Shown: positions 63,459-64,000 of the stretch, one piece after another
Layout: the number at the start of each line of letters is the position of its first letter
Numbering within the stretch: the stretch's first letter is position 1
Notes under the pieces: generated by a model
Databases searched by the model: none
Told to the model about the DNA's origin: nothing
The model's input: only the letters and a program-made list of their open reading frames with translations
Program-made: the position numbers and the translations under genes
Source: Pseudomonas tohonis
GTDB taxonomy: Bacteria; Pseudomonadota; Gammaproteobacteria; Pseudomonadales; Pseudomonadaceae
Assembly (NCBI RefSeq): GCF_012767755.2
Contig: NZ_AP023189.1
Coordinates: 186,001 to 250,000 of the forward strand
Reading direction: 5' to 3'
Length of the DNA: 64,000 bases

Positions 63459-64000
63459 ATGTTCACTCCCCGCACTGCGCCTATGCGTTTCCTACTACTG
63501 CTGCTGACCTGTTGGCTGGTGGTGTTTTTGGGTACTCGGGCAGTCTTGCTTGGTTCTCACCTTACTGAGGCTGGCGGCGCGTCCGCTGGAATCTTTGCTA
63601 TTGGAGCACTTTATGATCTTGGCTTCCTGGCTTATGCAGCTTTCCCTCTAGGTTTGTATCTGCTGCTGTGCCCGCCAGTGCTTTGGCGACGTCCTGGGCA
63701 TCGGATTTTTCTGATTACTCTGTTTTTGGTCAGCCTGTTTGCCATGCTTTTTGTCTCTACAGCCGAGTGGCTGTTCTGGGACGAGTTCGGAGTGCGCTTC
63801 AACTTCATCGCCGTGGACTACTTGGTGTACTCCGATGAGGTGCTTAACAACTTGCTTGAGTCTTATCCCATCGGGTTGCTACTGCTCGGTCTCGGCGCAG
63901 TTAGCGCACTGCTGGGGGGGATGCTCCGTCGCCCCCTCATTGCGGCCTTGAATGCACCTCTACCGACGTGGTGCTCTCGTGGCATCGCCGTGGCTGGGTT
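63459..64000 (+). CDS. LTA synthase/sulfatase family membrane protein (3' end outside window)
   Basis: The frame from ATG 63459 is open to the window edge (180 codons). It begins with a transmembrane helix (RFLLLLLTCWLVVFLGTRAVLL), followed by more helices and the segment WDEFGVRFNFIAVDYLVYSDEVLNNLLESYP. That segment is diagnostic of the N-terminal membrane part of LTA-synthase-like alkaline-phosphatase-superfamily proteins, which transfer phosphoglycerol or phosphoethanolamine to envelope glycans. The catalytic domain should lie to the right. A second ATG at 63483 is possible; neither start has a strong ribosome-binding site. Confidence 0.75.
   Translation, partial: MFTPRTAPMRFLLLLLTCWLVVFLGTRAVLLGSHLTEAGGASAGIFAIGALYDLGFLAYAAFPLGLYLLLCPPVLWRRPGHRIFLITLFLVSLFAMLFVSTAEWLFWDEFGVRFNFIAVDYLVYSDEVLNNLLESYPIGLLLLGLGAVSALLGGMLRRPLIAALNAPLPTWCSRGIAVAG

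Noticed and set aside
63227..63568. 113-codon frame overlapping the LTA-synthase-like gene start
   Set aside because: The alternative frame from 63459 gives a clear membrane-protein signature and stays open to the window end.

Overview
The window is chromosomal DNA of a high-GC Pseudomonas of the P. aeruginosa / P. resinovorans type. From about 1.5 to 52.8 kb the gene content and order follow the P. aeruginosa segment that I recall as PA5293-PA5347: LysR-MATE-GGDEF/EAL, rep, xpt, cytochrome c5, pauR, dadX-ridA-dadA / dadR, polyamine oxidase, kauB/pauC, rpmG-rpmB, an orphan dipeptide-binding protein, radC, coaBC-dut-algC-argB, pyrE, crc, rph, yicC-gmk-rpoZ-spoT-ridA, oxyR-recG. An exbB-exbD-tonB operon sits before oxyR, as I recall for P. 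putida rather than P. aeruginosa. All assignments come from reading the sequence and remembered family features; no database was searched.

Region 1 (1-750): the tns-proximal end of a Tn7-like transposon that has split comM. A truncated tnsA-type endonuclease gene reads off the left edge. About 460 bp of non-coding element end follow, with three clear and one weak copy of a TnsB-like binding repeat. The 3' part of comM resumes at about 749. The rest of the element and the 5' half of comM lie outside the window.

Region 2 (1.4-52.8 kb): core chromosome. Its main themes are c-di-GMP and chemotaxis signalling; D-alanine and polyamine catabolism (dadAX, pauR, polyamine oxidase, aldehyde dehydrogenase); ribosomal proteins L33 and L28; coenzyme A, dUTP, sugar-phosphate, arginine and pyrimidine biosynthesis; catabolite repression (crc); RNA processing (rph, yicC); stringent response (gmk, rpoZ, spoT); TonB energisation; and peroxide response with fork repair (oxyR, recG). 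AlgC is encoded as a long fusion with an N-terminal membrane-anchored module.

Region 3 (about 52.9-64 kb): an accessory island with lower and uneven GC. It holds an orphan winged-helix response regulator with Asn at the phospho-acceptor position and a two-gene Gabija defence system (OLD-family GajA, UvrD-like GajB). It also holds a 186-bp MITE-like element with perfect 22-bp inverted repeats, a DUF347 membrane protein, the broken tail of an OmpR-type regulator, a small hypothetical gene, an MvaT-family silencer and a small lipoprotein. At the right edge is an envelope-modification cluster: SAM methyltransferase, WaaP/InaA-like kinase, and an LTA-synthase/sulfatase-type membrane protein cut by the window end.

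No tRNA, rRNA or CRISPR array was seen. Most other long open frames are antisense or frame-shifted shadows caused by high GC.
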